This document shows positions 37,019 to 44,970 of a stretch of 64,000 bases of DNA, in pieces. Under the pieces are notes generated by a model that saw nothing but the letters and a program-made list of their open reading frames with translations, did not search any database and had not been told where the DNA came from. How positions within the stretch are numbered: position 1 is the first letter of the stretch; each line of letters opens with the position of its first letter. This stretch comes from Aquisalinus luteolus (GTDB lineage: Bacteria > Pseudomonadota > Alphaproteobacteria > Caulobacterales > Parvularculaceae): contig NZ_VCJR02000004.1 of the NCBI RefSeq assembly GCF_009712425.2, forward strand, positions 1 to 64,000, written 5' to 3'. A program made the position numbers and the translations under genes.

Positions 37019-38209
37019 ATGGCTTACAGCGACAGACAGGATGGATGCCGGGCCGATGGCGCGCACATTCTGCCGTTTTCGCAAGAGAGCATCACGGCCT
37101 TGTGGGCTCAGTGGGAAGAATTGTCTGCCGATGTGGCAGACCGCAATGTTTTCCTCGAGCCCTGGGCAGCGCAGGCGGCTGTGGGCCTCATCGGGCCGGA
37201 TGAGGCGATCATCGTCGCCTTCTTTGAGAAGGGTCGGCTGATCGGTCTGGCAGTTTTCGCCTGCGACGCGCGCTATGCTCACCTGCCGCTCGGCCATTAC
37301 AGGTCTCATCTGCATGCACACCAGTTTCTCGCTACCCCCCTGGTGCGCCGGGGCAAGGAGGTGGTGTTTGCGAGGATGCTGACCGAGTGTCTCGACAGGG
37401 CACCTGCGTATATAAACTTTTGCCGGTTCACCCACATGGCGGCAGATACCGCCGTAAGGGCGGCGCTGGAGGCCTTCTGCGCAGGGGGCAACCGGCGCTG
37501 CGATATCGTGCAACTGGTCGAGCGACCCGCGATCGATGCGACGCAGGACCTGGAGGGCTACCTGAAAGCGCATGTCTCTAGCCGTCGCAAGAAACGCTTG
37601 CGCCGCCTCGGCCGCAGGCTGGCAGAGTTGGGCGATGTGCGGTTCGAACATCTGCAGGATCAGGCGCAGCTTGCTGACTGGCTCGATGATTTCCTTGCGT
37701 TGGAGCAGAAGGGCTGGAAAGGCGAGGTCGGCACGGCCATCAATTGCCGCCCGGCCGAGACAGCCTTTTTCCGCCACCTCGCCGAAGCTGCCATGCAACG
37801 TGGCCAACTGATCTTCAGCCGTCTGACGGTAGGGGGAAAAGGCGTGGCATACGCTCTCGATCTGCGCAGCGCAGACAGGGTGTTTTCCCTGAAGGTGGCA
37901 TATGATGCGGACTACGCCAGCTACTCGCCCGGCATGCAGCTGGAGTTTCACTGCCTGAAATATTTCCTGAACGAGCCTTCCATAGGTTTCGTCGATTCCT
38001 GTGCGACCAGCGCGAATACCTGCCTGAGGGGGCTCTGGGCGCAATCCGTGTCGGTCATGCAGATCGTCATCGCCCGCAAGGGATTGCGGTATGGTCTTCC
38101 GCTTACTGCCGCACGGCTTCTGGAGCATGCATCGGCGGTGGGCACGCGTATACGCCGCTTGGGTGACAATCGGCCTGTCAGCGCGAGAGATATGGAGGCT
38201 GGAACATGA
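37019..38209 (+). CDS. GNAT family acetyltransferase, BioF2-like (CelD/FemAB type)
   Basis: I chose the ATG at 37019 (MAYSDRQDG), giving 396 aa. Two upstream in-frame starts would run into or near the flippase gene. The family combines two GNAT-like folds and transfers acyl or aminoacyl groups; members include CelD-like and FemAB-like proteins. LSADVADRNVFLEPWA (about 35-50) is the usual N-terminal signature. LKAHVSSRRKKRLRRLGRRL (about 182-201) begins the second half, and FSLKVAYDADYASYSPGMQLEF (about 288-309) is the acyl-CoA-binding segment. The stop codon overlaps the ATG of the next gene (ATGA), so they are translated together. The substrate is unknown and may be a sugar, peptide or lipid intermediate. 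Confidence 0.85.
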   Translation: MAYSDRQDGCRADGAHILPFSQESITALWAQWEELSADVADRNVFLEPWAAQAAVGLIGPDEAIIVAFFEKGRLIGLAVFACDARYAHLPLGHYRSHLHAHQFLATPLVRRGKEVVFARMLTECLDRAPAYINFCRFTHMAADTAVRAALEAFCAGGNRRCDIVQLVERPAIDATQDLEGYLKAHVSSRRKKRLRRLGRRLAELGDVRFEHLQDQAQLADWLDDFLALEQKGWKGEVGTAINCRPAETAFFRHLAEAAMQRGQLIFSRLTVGGKGVAYALDLRSADRVFSLKVAYDADYASYSPGMQLEFHCLKYFLNEPSIGFVDSCATSANTCLRGLWAQSVSVMQIVIARKGLRYGLPLTAARLLEHASAVGTRIRRLGDNRPVSARDMEAGT

Positions 38210-39048
38210 CTGTGTTTGCCGATGAAGCGCTGTCCGCTTTCGGAATTGCCTATCCCGCCCGCGCCACAAAGCTCCGCCATAGCCTGTTGAGCCATCCGCT
38301 GCTGGAAACGGATCGTCTTGCGAGGCTGGGTGAAACCCTGCCGGCGGATCAGGTCGAATATAATCTCGGCAACATAGATGTCAGCCAACCCGACCCGTCT
38401 GCGACGCCGTCCAATGGCCTGACCGTGGCCGAGACACTCGCCAATATTGACCGGGCCGGGTCCTGGGTTGCGCTTCGCAACATCGAGACGGACCCGGATT
38501 ATCGCAAGCTGATGATGGACTGCCTGTCGCAGATCGTGCCGCTGGCCGAGAAGCAGACGGGAAAGGCCTACAGGCCGGAGGGTTTCATCTTCGCATCCTC
38601 ACCGGGCGCAGTAACGCCATTTCATCTCGATCCGGAGCATAACATCCTCCTGCAGGTACGAGGCCAGAAAACCATGCACCTGTTCCCGGCGGATGATGAG
38701 GAGATCGTGACGGCCCGCCAGCATGAAGCCTATCATGACGGGGGTCACTGCAACCTTGCCTATGAACCGGCCATGGAGGCGAGGGCGACGGCATGGGACC
38801 TCACCCCGGGCGATGCCCTCTATGTGCCGGTCAAGGCACCGCACTGGGTGCAAAACGGCGATGAAGTGTCCGTTTCCCTCAGCATCACCTGGCGTTCAGA
38901 AGAAAGCGACCGGCAGAGGCGGATCTATCGCCTCAATGGGCTGATGCGCCGGCGTGGCCTGAACCCGCCGCCCTTGCGCGCCGGTGATCCGCGCATTCCG
39001 GTAAAGGATTTCTCGGCGAGAGTGCTCGATCGGCTCGGCATGCTCTAG
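38206..39048 (+). CDS. JmjC/cupin-like protein with Fe(II)/2-oxoglutarate motif
   Basis: This 280-aa protein resembles cupin-like/JmjC dioxygenases. The Fe(II)-binding HxD...H is visible: H140 and D142 in TPFHLDPEH, and H213 in APHWVQN. LLQVRGQKTMHLFPADD between them is the conserved JmjC strand with a Lys or Arg near the 2-oxoglutarate site. Family members hydroxylate proteins or small molecules. ATG overlaps the GNAT stop by 4 bp. The pair may jointly modify one substrate, such as an acyl transfer followed by a hydroxylation, but this is inference. The C-terminal 45 residues (RIYRLNGLMRRRGLNPPP) are basic. Confidence 0.85.
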   Translation: MTVFADEALSAFGIAYPARATKLRHSLLSHPLLETDRLARLGETLPADQVEYNLGNIDVSQPDPSATPSNGLTVAETLANIDRAGSWVALRNIETDPDYRKLMMDCLSQIVPLAEKQTGKAYRPEGFIFASSPGAVTPFHLDPEHNILLQVRGQKTMHLFPADDEEIVTARQHEAYHDGGHCNLAYEPAMEARATAWDLTPGDALYVPVKAPHWVQNGDEVSVSLSITWRSEESDRQRRIYRLNGLMRRRGLNPPPLRAGDPRIPVKDFSARVLDRLGML

Positions 39049-39103
39049 AACTGCTTTAAACCAGCTTCTTTTCCTCTGGCCCGGAACATTCTATCTAAGG
39101 CTC

Positions 39104-40258
39104 ATGACTGATATTTCCCACCAGATTAACTGGCTTTCCCGTCTCGTTGCTCACGACACCACCTCGTCCAAGTCCAACCTCAACCTGATCGAGGATGTCG
39201 AGGCCTATCTTCACGGCTTGGGCGTGGAGACCAAGCGCGTTGCCAACCATGATGGCAGCAAGACCAATCTGTACGCCATTGTCGGCCCGGCAGAGGAGGG
39301 CGGCGTTGTCCTCTCAGGCCATACCGATGTCGTGCCTGTCACCGGCCAGCCATGGGATACCGATCCATTCACGGTGACGGAGCGTGACGGCAAGCTCTAT
39401 GGCCGAGGTACCTGCGATATGAAGGCCTTCTCCGCCATCGGCCTGTCGCTGGTGCCGGAAATGCAGAAGGCGGGCCTGAAGAAGCCGCTGATCTTTGCGC
39501 TTTCCTATGACGAGGAGGTCGGCTGCCTCGGCGCGCCGGACATGATCGACGAAATCGTGCGCGAAGTACCGCGCCCCGCCGCTGTCATCGTCGGTGAACC
39601 GACCATGATGAAGGTCATTGACGGGCACAAGGGTATCTCTTCCTTCCGTACCCGCGTGAAGGGCTTCACGACCCATTCCAGCCAGACCCAGCGCGGCGTT
39701 TCCGCCGTCATGATTGCGGCCCGTCTTGTTACTTTTATCGAGGACATGGCGCGGGAACTGCGCGCCGACGCGCCGGAAAACCCGTTCGATCCTCCGTATA
39801 CGACCATGACCGTGAATGTCATTAATGGGGGAACCCAACTGAATATCATGGCGGCGGATTGTTCCTTCGACTGGGATTTGCGGTCGATCCCCGGGGATGA
39901 CCCGGCGGAAATCCATGGCCGGTTCACCGCCTATGCCCGCCAGATAGAGGCGCAGATGAAAGAGCGCGACGAAGGCTGCTCCATCGAGACCGAGTGGATG
40001 ACCAAGGCGCCATGCCTTGCCCCGCGCCCCGACAACCCCGCCGCCGATCTCGTCAAGGCCATCTCCGGCCATAACCATACAGAGGTCGTGCCGTATGCCG
40101 CCGAAGCCGGACAGTTCCAGCAGGCCGGGCTGTCCACGGTGATTTGCGGGCCAGGCTCAATCGACCAGGCGCATCAGGCGAACGAGTTCATCTCCCTCGA
40201 CCAGATGCGTGCGGGCACGGATTTCATGCGGCGCCTTGTTGCCCGCATGGCTTCCTGA
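39104..40258 (+). CDS. argE: Acetylornithine deacetylase
   Basis: This 384-aa M20 family zinc deacetylase hydrolyses N-acetylornithine to ornithine in arginine synthesis. Metal-binding motifs are SGHTDVVPV (about 67-75) and DMKAF (about 105-109), with SYDEEVGCLGA (about 133-143) carrying the catalytic Glu. The dimerisation domain has the GGTQLNIMAADCSFDWDLR segment (about 242-260), and the last metal His lies near YAAEAGQF. I cannot exclude the related succinyl-diaminopimelate desuccinylase, but HKGISSFRTRVKGFTTHSSQTQRGVSA fits ArgE better. It stands alone between the cupin pair and the methyltransferase. Confidence 0.92.
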   Translation: MTDISHQINWLSRLVAHDTTSSKSNLNLIEDVEAYLHGLGVETKRVANHDGSKTNLYAIVGPAEEGGVVLSGHTDVVPVTGQPWDTDPFTVTERDGKLYGRGTCDMKAFSAIGLSLVPEMQKAGLKKPLIFALSYDEEVGCLGAPDMIDEIVREVPRPAAVIVGEPTMMKVIDGHKGISSFRTRVKGFTTHSSQTQRGVSAVMIAARLVTFIEDMARELRADAPENPFDPPYTTMTVNVINGGTQLNIMAADCSFDWDLRSIPGDDPAEIHGRFTAYARQIEAQMKERDEGCSIETEWMTKAPCLAPRPDNPAADLVKAISGHNHTEVVPYAAEAGQFQQAGLSTVICGPGSIDQAHQANEFISLDQMRAGTDFMRRLVARMAS

Positions 40259-40452
40259 TAACCAATCGGGAATATTCCGTTTACCCTCTTTTCAGTCTCG
40301 TAAACGAAGCCTGAAGATCGCTACGATTTTAAGGGTTTGCTTACACAATAATTCAGGAAACGGAGTAAAACTCATCCCTGCCTTTACCTGCCTTTAAGTG
40401 GGTGGGGCGCATTGTCCGGACGACAAACAGAAAACTGTCTGGGGCAAAAGGT

Positions 40453-41778
40453 ATGAGTAACAAGATCGAACATTGCCGCGCTTGCGGCTCCAGGGCCTTG
40501 ACGCCGGCTTTCACGCTTGGCGGAGACAATGGCTGGGTGATCTGTGATCCCGAAAAGGATGCGACTGCCTGTGGCCTGCTGCAGCGTGGCTGGGAGATGC
40601 CGGCTGTACCGCTGCACGATCATGCCGCCTGCCGCACCGTGCGCCATCGCCTGCGTGCAACGGTTACTTGCCTGATGGAAATGCTCAGTGCACGCGATGC
40701 CCGCGCCCTTGATATCGGCTGCGGCGACGGCACATTCCTGTCTTACCTGCCGCGCTGGATCGACGGTGTCGGCGTCGACCGCCATCTGCGTTGCCAGGGC
40801 GAGGAGAAATGGGGCACAGCGATCCGTGGTGTGTTTCCACAGGGTGATGTCATGGAAGAGCTCGACGCCAAATGCGGCGGCGAGAAATTCGATGTCATCA
40901 GCGCGATATCGACCTTTGGCGAACAGAGTGCCCCGAAGGAATTCCTGCAGGCGGTAAAGGGCCTGTTGGCAAGGGACGGCCTAGTGGTCATCGAGACGGC
41001 CTATGCCTCGCTCGCCCTGATGCGCAACAATCCGTCGGCATTCCATGCCGATGCGCAAGGTGTGTACACGCTGACAGTGCTGGAGCAGCTGGCACGTTCC
41101 GCCGGCCTCAAGATCATCCGTGGCGGGATGACGGAGACCGATGGCGGTGCCCTGCGTGTCTTCCTGACCCATGCCGACTATCATGGCTATGACGATACCG
41201 AATGGCTGAGCCAGCTTGCCCGACTGTGGGATGAGGAGAACTCGCTCGCCCTGACCAGCGCCCAGACCTGTCAGGCGTTCTCCTGGCGCATGGAACGCAA
41301 TCGGCAGCGTGTCCAGTCTTTCTTCGATGATGCCCGCCGTTTCGACCAGCATGCCCATGTCATCGGCGCCGATGCGCCGATGCTGGCGATGCTGGACTGG
41401 TTCGGTATCGATGGTTCTGTCGTATCCGCCCTGATCACCCGCGACGCTGACCTGCATGGAAGCCATGTGACGCTGGGGCAGGGGCCGTCAGTGGACGTCC
41501 TGTGCGAGCGCGAGCTATCGCTGCCGGTGCCGGACCTGATCATTGCCTCATCGACCCATCGCCGCGAGGCGCTGGAGCACTGGCGCGAAGCGATCTTTGA
41601 TGGTGCCCGCCTGGTGTTCATGTCGCCGGACCTGTCGATCGTCGATGATGCCAATTACGGCACGGAGCTTGGCAAGGCGCTGGCCGTTACCGATGGTCCG
41701 GGCAGTGTTGACACGCTGCGCGCGGTCCTTGCCTCCATGCAGCGCCCGCAGTTGATCAGCGTCAGCACCGGAACCTGA
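40453..41778 (+). CDS. Class I SAM-dependent methyltransferase with zinc-binding N-terminus
   Basis: This 441-aa protein starts at ATG 40453 (MSNKIEHCRACGS). An in-frame upstream start at 40402 lacks support. CRAC (about 8-11) plus downstream cysteines suggest a Methyltransf_13-type zinc domain. The SAM-binding motif ALDIGCGDGTFL is at about 89-100. The C-terminal about 140 residues have the pattern DAPMLAMLDWFGIDGSVVSALITRD, like the C-terminal domain of sugar C-methyltransferases such as EvaC/TylCIII. A role in surface sugar modification is an inference from this resemblance and the flippase/KDO context. It converges, 2 bp apart, with the phosphatase gene. Confidence 0.82.
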   Translation: MSNKIEHCRACGSRALTPAFTLGGDNGWVICDPEKDATACGLLQRGWEMPAVPLHDHAACRTVRHRLRATVTCLMEMLSARDARALDIGCGDGTFLSYLPRWIDGVGVDRHLRCQGEEKWGTAIRGVFPQGDVMEELDAKCGGEKFDVISAISTFGEQSAPKEFLQAVKGLLARDGLVVIETAYASLALMRNNPSAFHADAQGVYTLTVLEQLARSAGLKIIRGGMTETDGGALRVFLTHADYHGYDDTEWLSQLARLWDEENSLALTSAQTCQAFSWRMERNRQRVQSFFDDARRFDQHAHVIGADAPMLAMLDWFGIDGSVVSALITRDADLHGSHVTLGQGPSVDVLCERELSLPVPDLIIASSTHRREALEHWREAIFDGARLVFMSPDLSIVDDANYGTELGKALAVTDGPGSVDTLRAVLASMQRPQLISVSTGT

Positions 41779-41780
41779 TA

Positions 41781-42521
41781 TCAGGTCGAGATGAACCGCC
41801 TGTGCGTGCCTTCCAGCACCACGGCGGTCAGCCTGCCGGTCCACACCGCACCCGTATCGACATTGATCCGCCAGCCGGCATCCAGGGGCGTGTCCTCGTT
41901 CGGCGTATGGCCGTGAACGATGCAGGTCTCACCAAACGTGCCCGGCTTCTGGTCGAAAAAGGCATTGCGGATCCACAACAGGTCTTCTTCGCGCTGCTGC
42001 TCGAGCGGCACCCCGGCGCGCATGCCGGCATGGACGAAGATATAATCCCCCTCGATATGCCAGTTGGCGAGATCCAGCAGGAAACGGAAATGGCTGTCGG
42101 GCAGGCGCTCGATCAGCATGTCGCGCAGGGTTTCCGGATGCTCGCCTGCAATCTGGTCGATGCCATAACTGGCGAGCGTCGTGCCGCCGCCCCATTCGAT
42201 CCAGTTTGCGGTCTCTTCCGGTGCTGCGATGAAATCGAGCATGGCCTGTTCGTGGTTGCCGCGCAGCAAGACGATATCGTCACCGCGTTCCCGCTTCAGG
42301 TTGATCAGGTAATCGATGACATCGGCGGAGGTTTCCCCGCGATCAACATAGTCACCGAGGAAAATGATGCGGTGCGGCATATCCGCATCGCGCTCGATGC
42401 GCTCCATCAGGTCCAGTAACAGATCCTGCCGGCCATGGATATCGCCAATGGCGTAAACCCGCACACCATCGGGGGCCCGGGCCGAGAATTCTGTTTTTTC
42501 AGGCTTCTGTTTGAACAACAT
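41781..42521 (-). CDS. Metallophosphoesterase, PPP-type serine/threonine phosphatase-like
   Basis: This 246-aa calcineurin-like phosphoesterase has GDIHGRQDLL (about 27-36), FLGDYVDRGE (about 54-63) and LLRGNHEQ (about 84-91), the three metal-binding motifs of the PPP/PrpE group. Two histidines follow: FVHAGMRAG (about 167-175) and CIVHGHTPN (about 207-215). It may dephosphorylate proteins or hydrolyse diadenosine polyphosphates (PrpE type). The ATG at 42521 begins a short N-terminus followed directly by the fold. Expression is opposite to the GalE-like gene, with a shared 142-bp upstream gap. Confidence 0.9.
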   Translation of the reverse strand: MLFKQKPEKTEFSARAPDGVRVYAIGDIHGRQDLLLDLMERIERDADMPHRIIFLGDYVDRGETSADVIDYLINLKRERGDDIVLLRGNHEQAMLDFIAAPEETANWIEWGGGTTLASYGIDQIAGEHPETLRDMLIERLPDSHFRFLLDLANWHIEGDYIFVHAGMRAGVPLEQQREEDLLWIRNAFFDQKPGTFGETCIVHGHTPNEDTPLDAGWRINVDTGAVWTGRLTAVVLEGTHRRFIST

Positions 42522-42663
42522 CTTCAGGACTTACCATACTTTGTTACGCTTACATGACACATAAATTGGGTGCCAATCTTCAATTTTTCGAAACCTTGAT
42601 CAACAACGCTTTGTGTTGCGCAGGAATTCACCTAGGTTAGGGGTGGTCCTTAGGGAGGACGCC

Positions 42664-43647
42664 GTGACCATTGCCGTGACGAATGCCGGTGGATACCCCG
42701 GCACCCACATGCTCCTGAGCCTGATGGATGCAGGCGAGGATTTCATCGCGCTCGAGCCGGAGGCTGACCTGCCGCCGGCGCTCGGAGGCGTCGATGTCGT
42801 GCGCACCGACCTATCCGATATCGCCAAGCTGACACGCCTGTTCAAGGCCCGTTCCATCGACGAGGTCATTCATTTCACCGGCGAGCGCCTGCCAAAGGCC
42901 CAGCAGAACAATCCGGCCTCCCATTACGAACAGAACACGATTGCGACCTATAACCTGATCAAGGCGGCAACGGCTGCCGGGGTTCGCCGTATCGTTTTCT
43001 CGTCGACCGCGTCCGTCTATGGCGTGCCTGACCGGATGCCGATCCGCGAAGAAACGCCGCTGGACCCGATCACGCCGTTCGGCTCCTCCATGTCCATGGC
43101 CGAGCGCATGGTGCGCGATATCGCCGATGCAAACGGCATGGGCGCGGCGGTGCTGCGTTATTTCAATCTGGCCGGGGCGGACCCGGACGGGCGTGCAGGC
43201 GAGGAAGGCGGCCCCCGTCACCTGATCAAGATCGCCGCCCAGATCGCGGTTGGTACGCGCAGGGAGAAATTGCAGATCTATGGCAATGATTATCCGACCC
43301 CGGACGGTACCTGCATCCGCGATTATGTCCATGTCTCCGACATGGCAGAGGCTCATCTCAGCGCTCTCGATTATCTGCGCAACGGCGGAGCAAGCGTGAC
43401 GCTCAATTGCGGTTATGGTTTCGGTGCATCTGTCCTCGATGTGATCTCCGCTGTCGAGCAGGTGACGGGCCAGAAGCTGCCATCCGAAGTCGTTTCCCGC
43501 CGCAAGGGCGATCCGGCACTACTGATCGCCGACAATGCCGAGATCCGCGCCGTGCTCGACTGGGTGCCGCGCTATGACGATCTTGAATATATCGTCCGCA
43601 GCGCGATCAAGTGGGAAACCTTCGTCAAGCAGAGAGATGTCGCCTGA
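42664..43647 (+). CDS. GalE-like extended SDR protein lacking the YxxxK pair
   Basis: This 327-aa protein starts at GTG 42664, with AGGGAGGA 6 bp upstream. Its backbone is that of UDP-glucose 4-epimerase: FSSTASVYG (about 112-120), LRYFNLAGADPDG and YGNDYPTPDGTCIRDYVHVSDMAEAH are all near-canonical. Two key parts differ. The glycine motif reads NAGGYPG (residues 7-13) instead of GGAGYIG. The YxxxK pair reads F139 and M143 (PFGSSMSM instead of PYGxTKxM). Both catalytic residues are therefore absent, while the substrate half is well kept. It may be a non-catalytic regulator, binder or altered epimerase. It ends 1 bp before a VanZ gene. Confidence 0.88.
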   Translation: MTIAVTNAGGYPGTHMLLSLMDAGEDFIALEPEADLPPALGGVDVVRTDLSDIAKLTRLFKARSIDEVIHFTGERLPKAQQNNPASHYEQNTIATYNLIKAATAAGVRRIVFSSTASVYGVPDRMPIREETPLDPITPFGSSMSMAERMVRDIADANGMGAAVLRYFNLAGADPDGRAGEEGGPRHLIKIAAQIAVGTRREKLQIYGNDYPTPDGTCIRDYVHVSDMAEAHLSALDYLRNGGASVTLNCGYGFGASVLDVISAVEQVTGQKLPSEVVSRRKGDPALLIADNAEIRAVLDWVPRYDDLEYIVRSAIKWETFVKQRDVA

Positions 43648-44091
43648 ATGATCGAATTTGTCCGCGCGCGATGGTTTGTCCTGACCATGCGCATCTGTTT
43701 TGCCGTTCTCCTGCTCATCGTTACTATCCTCAGCCTGATACCGAACCCTGACGGCGTGCCGGGCGGCCCTGCCTTCAGCCGATGGCTGTCGGGCGTCCTG
43801 TTCGGTACCGAAGACCATGCCGACAAGGTGTCCCACTTCGTTGCCTATGGTGCCCTCGGCGGCACAGCGATCCTGGCTGCCTTGAAACCTTTTGGCAGGG
43901 CATTGTTGCTGCCTGTCCTGCTGATCGCCTATAGCGGGCTGATGGAGATATTGCAGGGCATGGGCGGGGTGCGTGAGGCCGACATGGCAGACATGCTCGC
44001 CAATGCAGCCGGCGTGACGGCAGGGATGCTGGTGGCTGCGGGCACGCTGGCCCTCAACGACCGCATGGACAGGAAAGCGGTGATACGATGA
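43648..44091 (+). CDS. VanZ family membrane protein
   Basis: This 147-aa membrane protein has four hydrophobic segments (about 13-31, 63-81, 86-103 and 119-135). LSLIPNPD and KVSHFVAYGALGG, followed by SGLMEILQ, are the usual VanZ-like phrases. VanZ confers low teicoplanin resistance in enterococci, but the general function of the family is not known. It starts directly after the GalE-like stop and its end overlaps the kdsB ATG by 4 bp (ATGA), so the three form one operon. Confidence 0.85.
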   Translation: MIEFVRARWFVLTMRICFAVLLLIVTILSLIPNPDGVPGGPAFSRWLSGVLFGTEDHADKVSHFVAYGALGGTAILAALKPFGRALLLPVLLIAYSGLMEILQGMGGVREADMADMLANAAGVTAGMLVAAGTLALNDRMDRKAVIR

Positions 44092-44888
44092 AGGCCATGA
44101 TTGTCATTCCTGCGCGCTATGCGTCCTCGCGCCTGCCGGGCAAGCCATTGCTGGTCGCAGGCGGAAAGCCGCTGATCCAGCATACCTATGAAAAGGCCGC
44201 CGCTGCGTCTGCGGACCGGGTCATCGTCGCGACCGATGATGAGCGCATTCTGGAAACTGTGCGCGGGTTCGGTGGTGAGGCGGTGATGACTTCCGCCGAC
44301 CATCAGACCGGCACGGCGCGCGTTGCCGAGGCCGCGGAAAAGGTCGCCGCTGCCGAAGGAGAAGTCGCCGACATCATCGTCAACATGCAGGGCGATGAAC
44401 CGGAAACCGATCCGGCCCATCTCGATGCGCTGATCGCCGTACACCGCGCCGCGCTGGGCAGCGAACGGCCAGCCTTTGTCTCGACGCTGGTTTGCCCGTT
44501 CGCGCCGGAACCGGCGGACGGGCCGGGCTCGCCACAGGACCCGTCCTGCGTCAAGGCGCTGCTGGGCCATCAGCGCCCGGATGGCGGCTGCGATGCGCTG
44601 TACTTCAGCCGGGCGCTGGCGCCATACCCCCGTGACGAGGGCGGCAGGGTGACCGACCCGACCGCCTATTACCTGCATATCGGCATCTATGCGTTTTCCG
44701 CTGCCAGTCTGAAAGCCTATGACACCCTGCCTGCCGGTCGTTTGGAGGCGATCGAGAAGCTGGAGCAGCTGCGCATCCTCGAAGCGGGAGAGCGCATCGC
44801 AGCAGCTATCGTGCCTCAGGCCGCACCAGGGATCGATACGCCAGCCGATTTCGAGGCATTCAAAAAGAGACTTGCGGCAGCCGGCTGA
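44088..44888 (+). CDS. kdsB: 3-deoxy-manno-octulosonate cytidylyltransferase
   Basis: It activates KDO to CMP-KDO for LPS inner-core synthesis. The protein is 266 aa. MIVIPARYASSRLPGKPLL (residues 4-22) is the CTP-binding start of the family, VIVATDDERI and VMTSADHQTGTARVAE follow, and NMQGDEPETDP (about 101-111) is the CMP-KDO synthetase signature. The segment PADGPGSPQDPSCVKALLGHQRP (about 143-165) and the C-terminal IDTPADFEAFK are also typical. The overlapping start with VanZ suggests translational coupling, which supports an envelope role for the operon. Confidence 0.95.
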   Translation: MKAMIVIPARYASSRLPGKPLLVAGGKPLIQHTYEKAAAASADRVIVATDDERILETVRGFGGEAVMTSADHQTGTARVAEAAEKVAAAEGEVADIIVNMQGDEPETDPAHLDALIAVHRAALGSERPAFVSTLVCPFAPEPADGPGSPQDPSCVKALLGHQRPDGGCDALYFSRALAPYPRDEGGRVTDPTAYYLHIGIYAFSAASLKAYDTLPAGRLEAIEKLEQLRILEAGERIAAAIVPQAAPGIDTPADFEAFKKRLAAAG

Positions 44889-44923
44889 GGCTTCCTGGAG
44901 GCCTTCTGTTGCCAACAAATCAA

Positions 44924-44947
44924 AAGGGCGGCCTTGAGACCGCCCTT
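44924..44947. terminator. Terminator between convergent kdsB and M56 genes
   Basis: AAGGGCGG, 8-nt loop, CCGCCCTT lies 35 bp past kdsB and 23 bp past the M56 stop. T-rich sequence follows on the minus strand, less so on the plus strand, so it mainly ends the M56 transcript. Confidence 0.7.
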
Positions 44948-44970
44948 CGTCATGTCAGGTATCTCATGGA

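Noticed and set aside
36905-38269. Minus-strand frame of 454 codons opposite the GNAT gene
   Set aside because: It is antisense to a recognisable acetyltransferase, without a credible start site or domain.
42664-43647. Frameshift or sequence error as cause of the missing YxxxK in the GalE-like gene
   Set aside because: The frame is continuous with family-like sequence directly before and after F139/M143, so a local shift is not needed.
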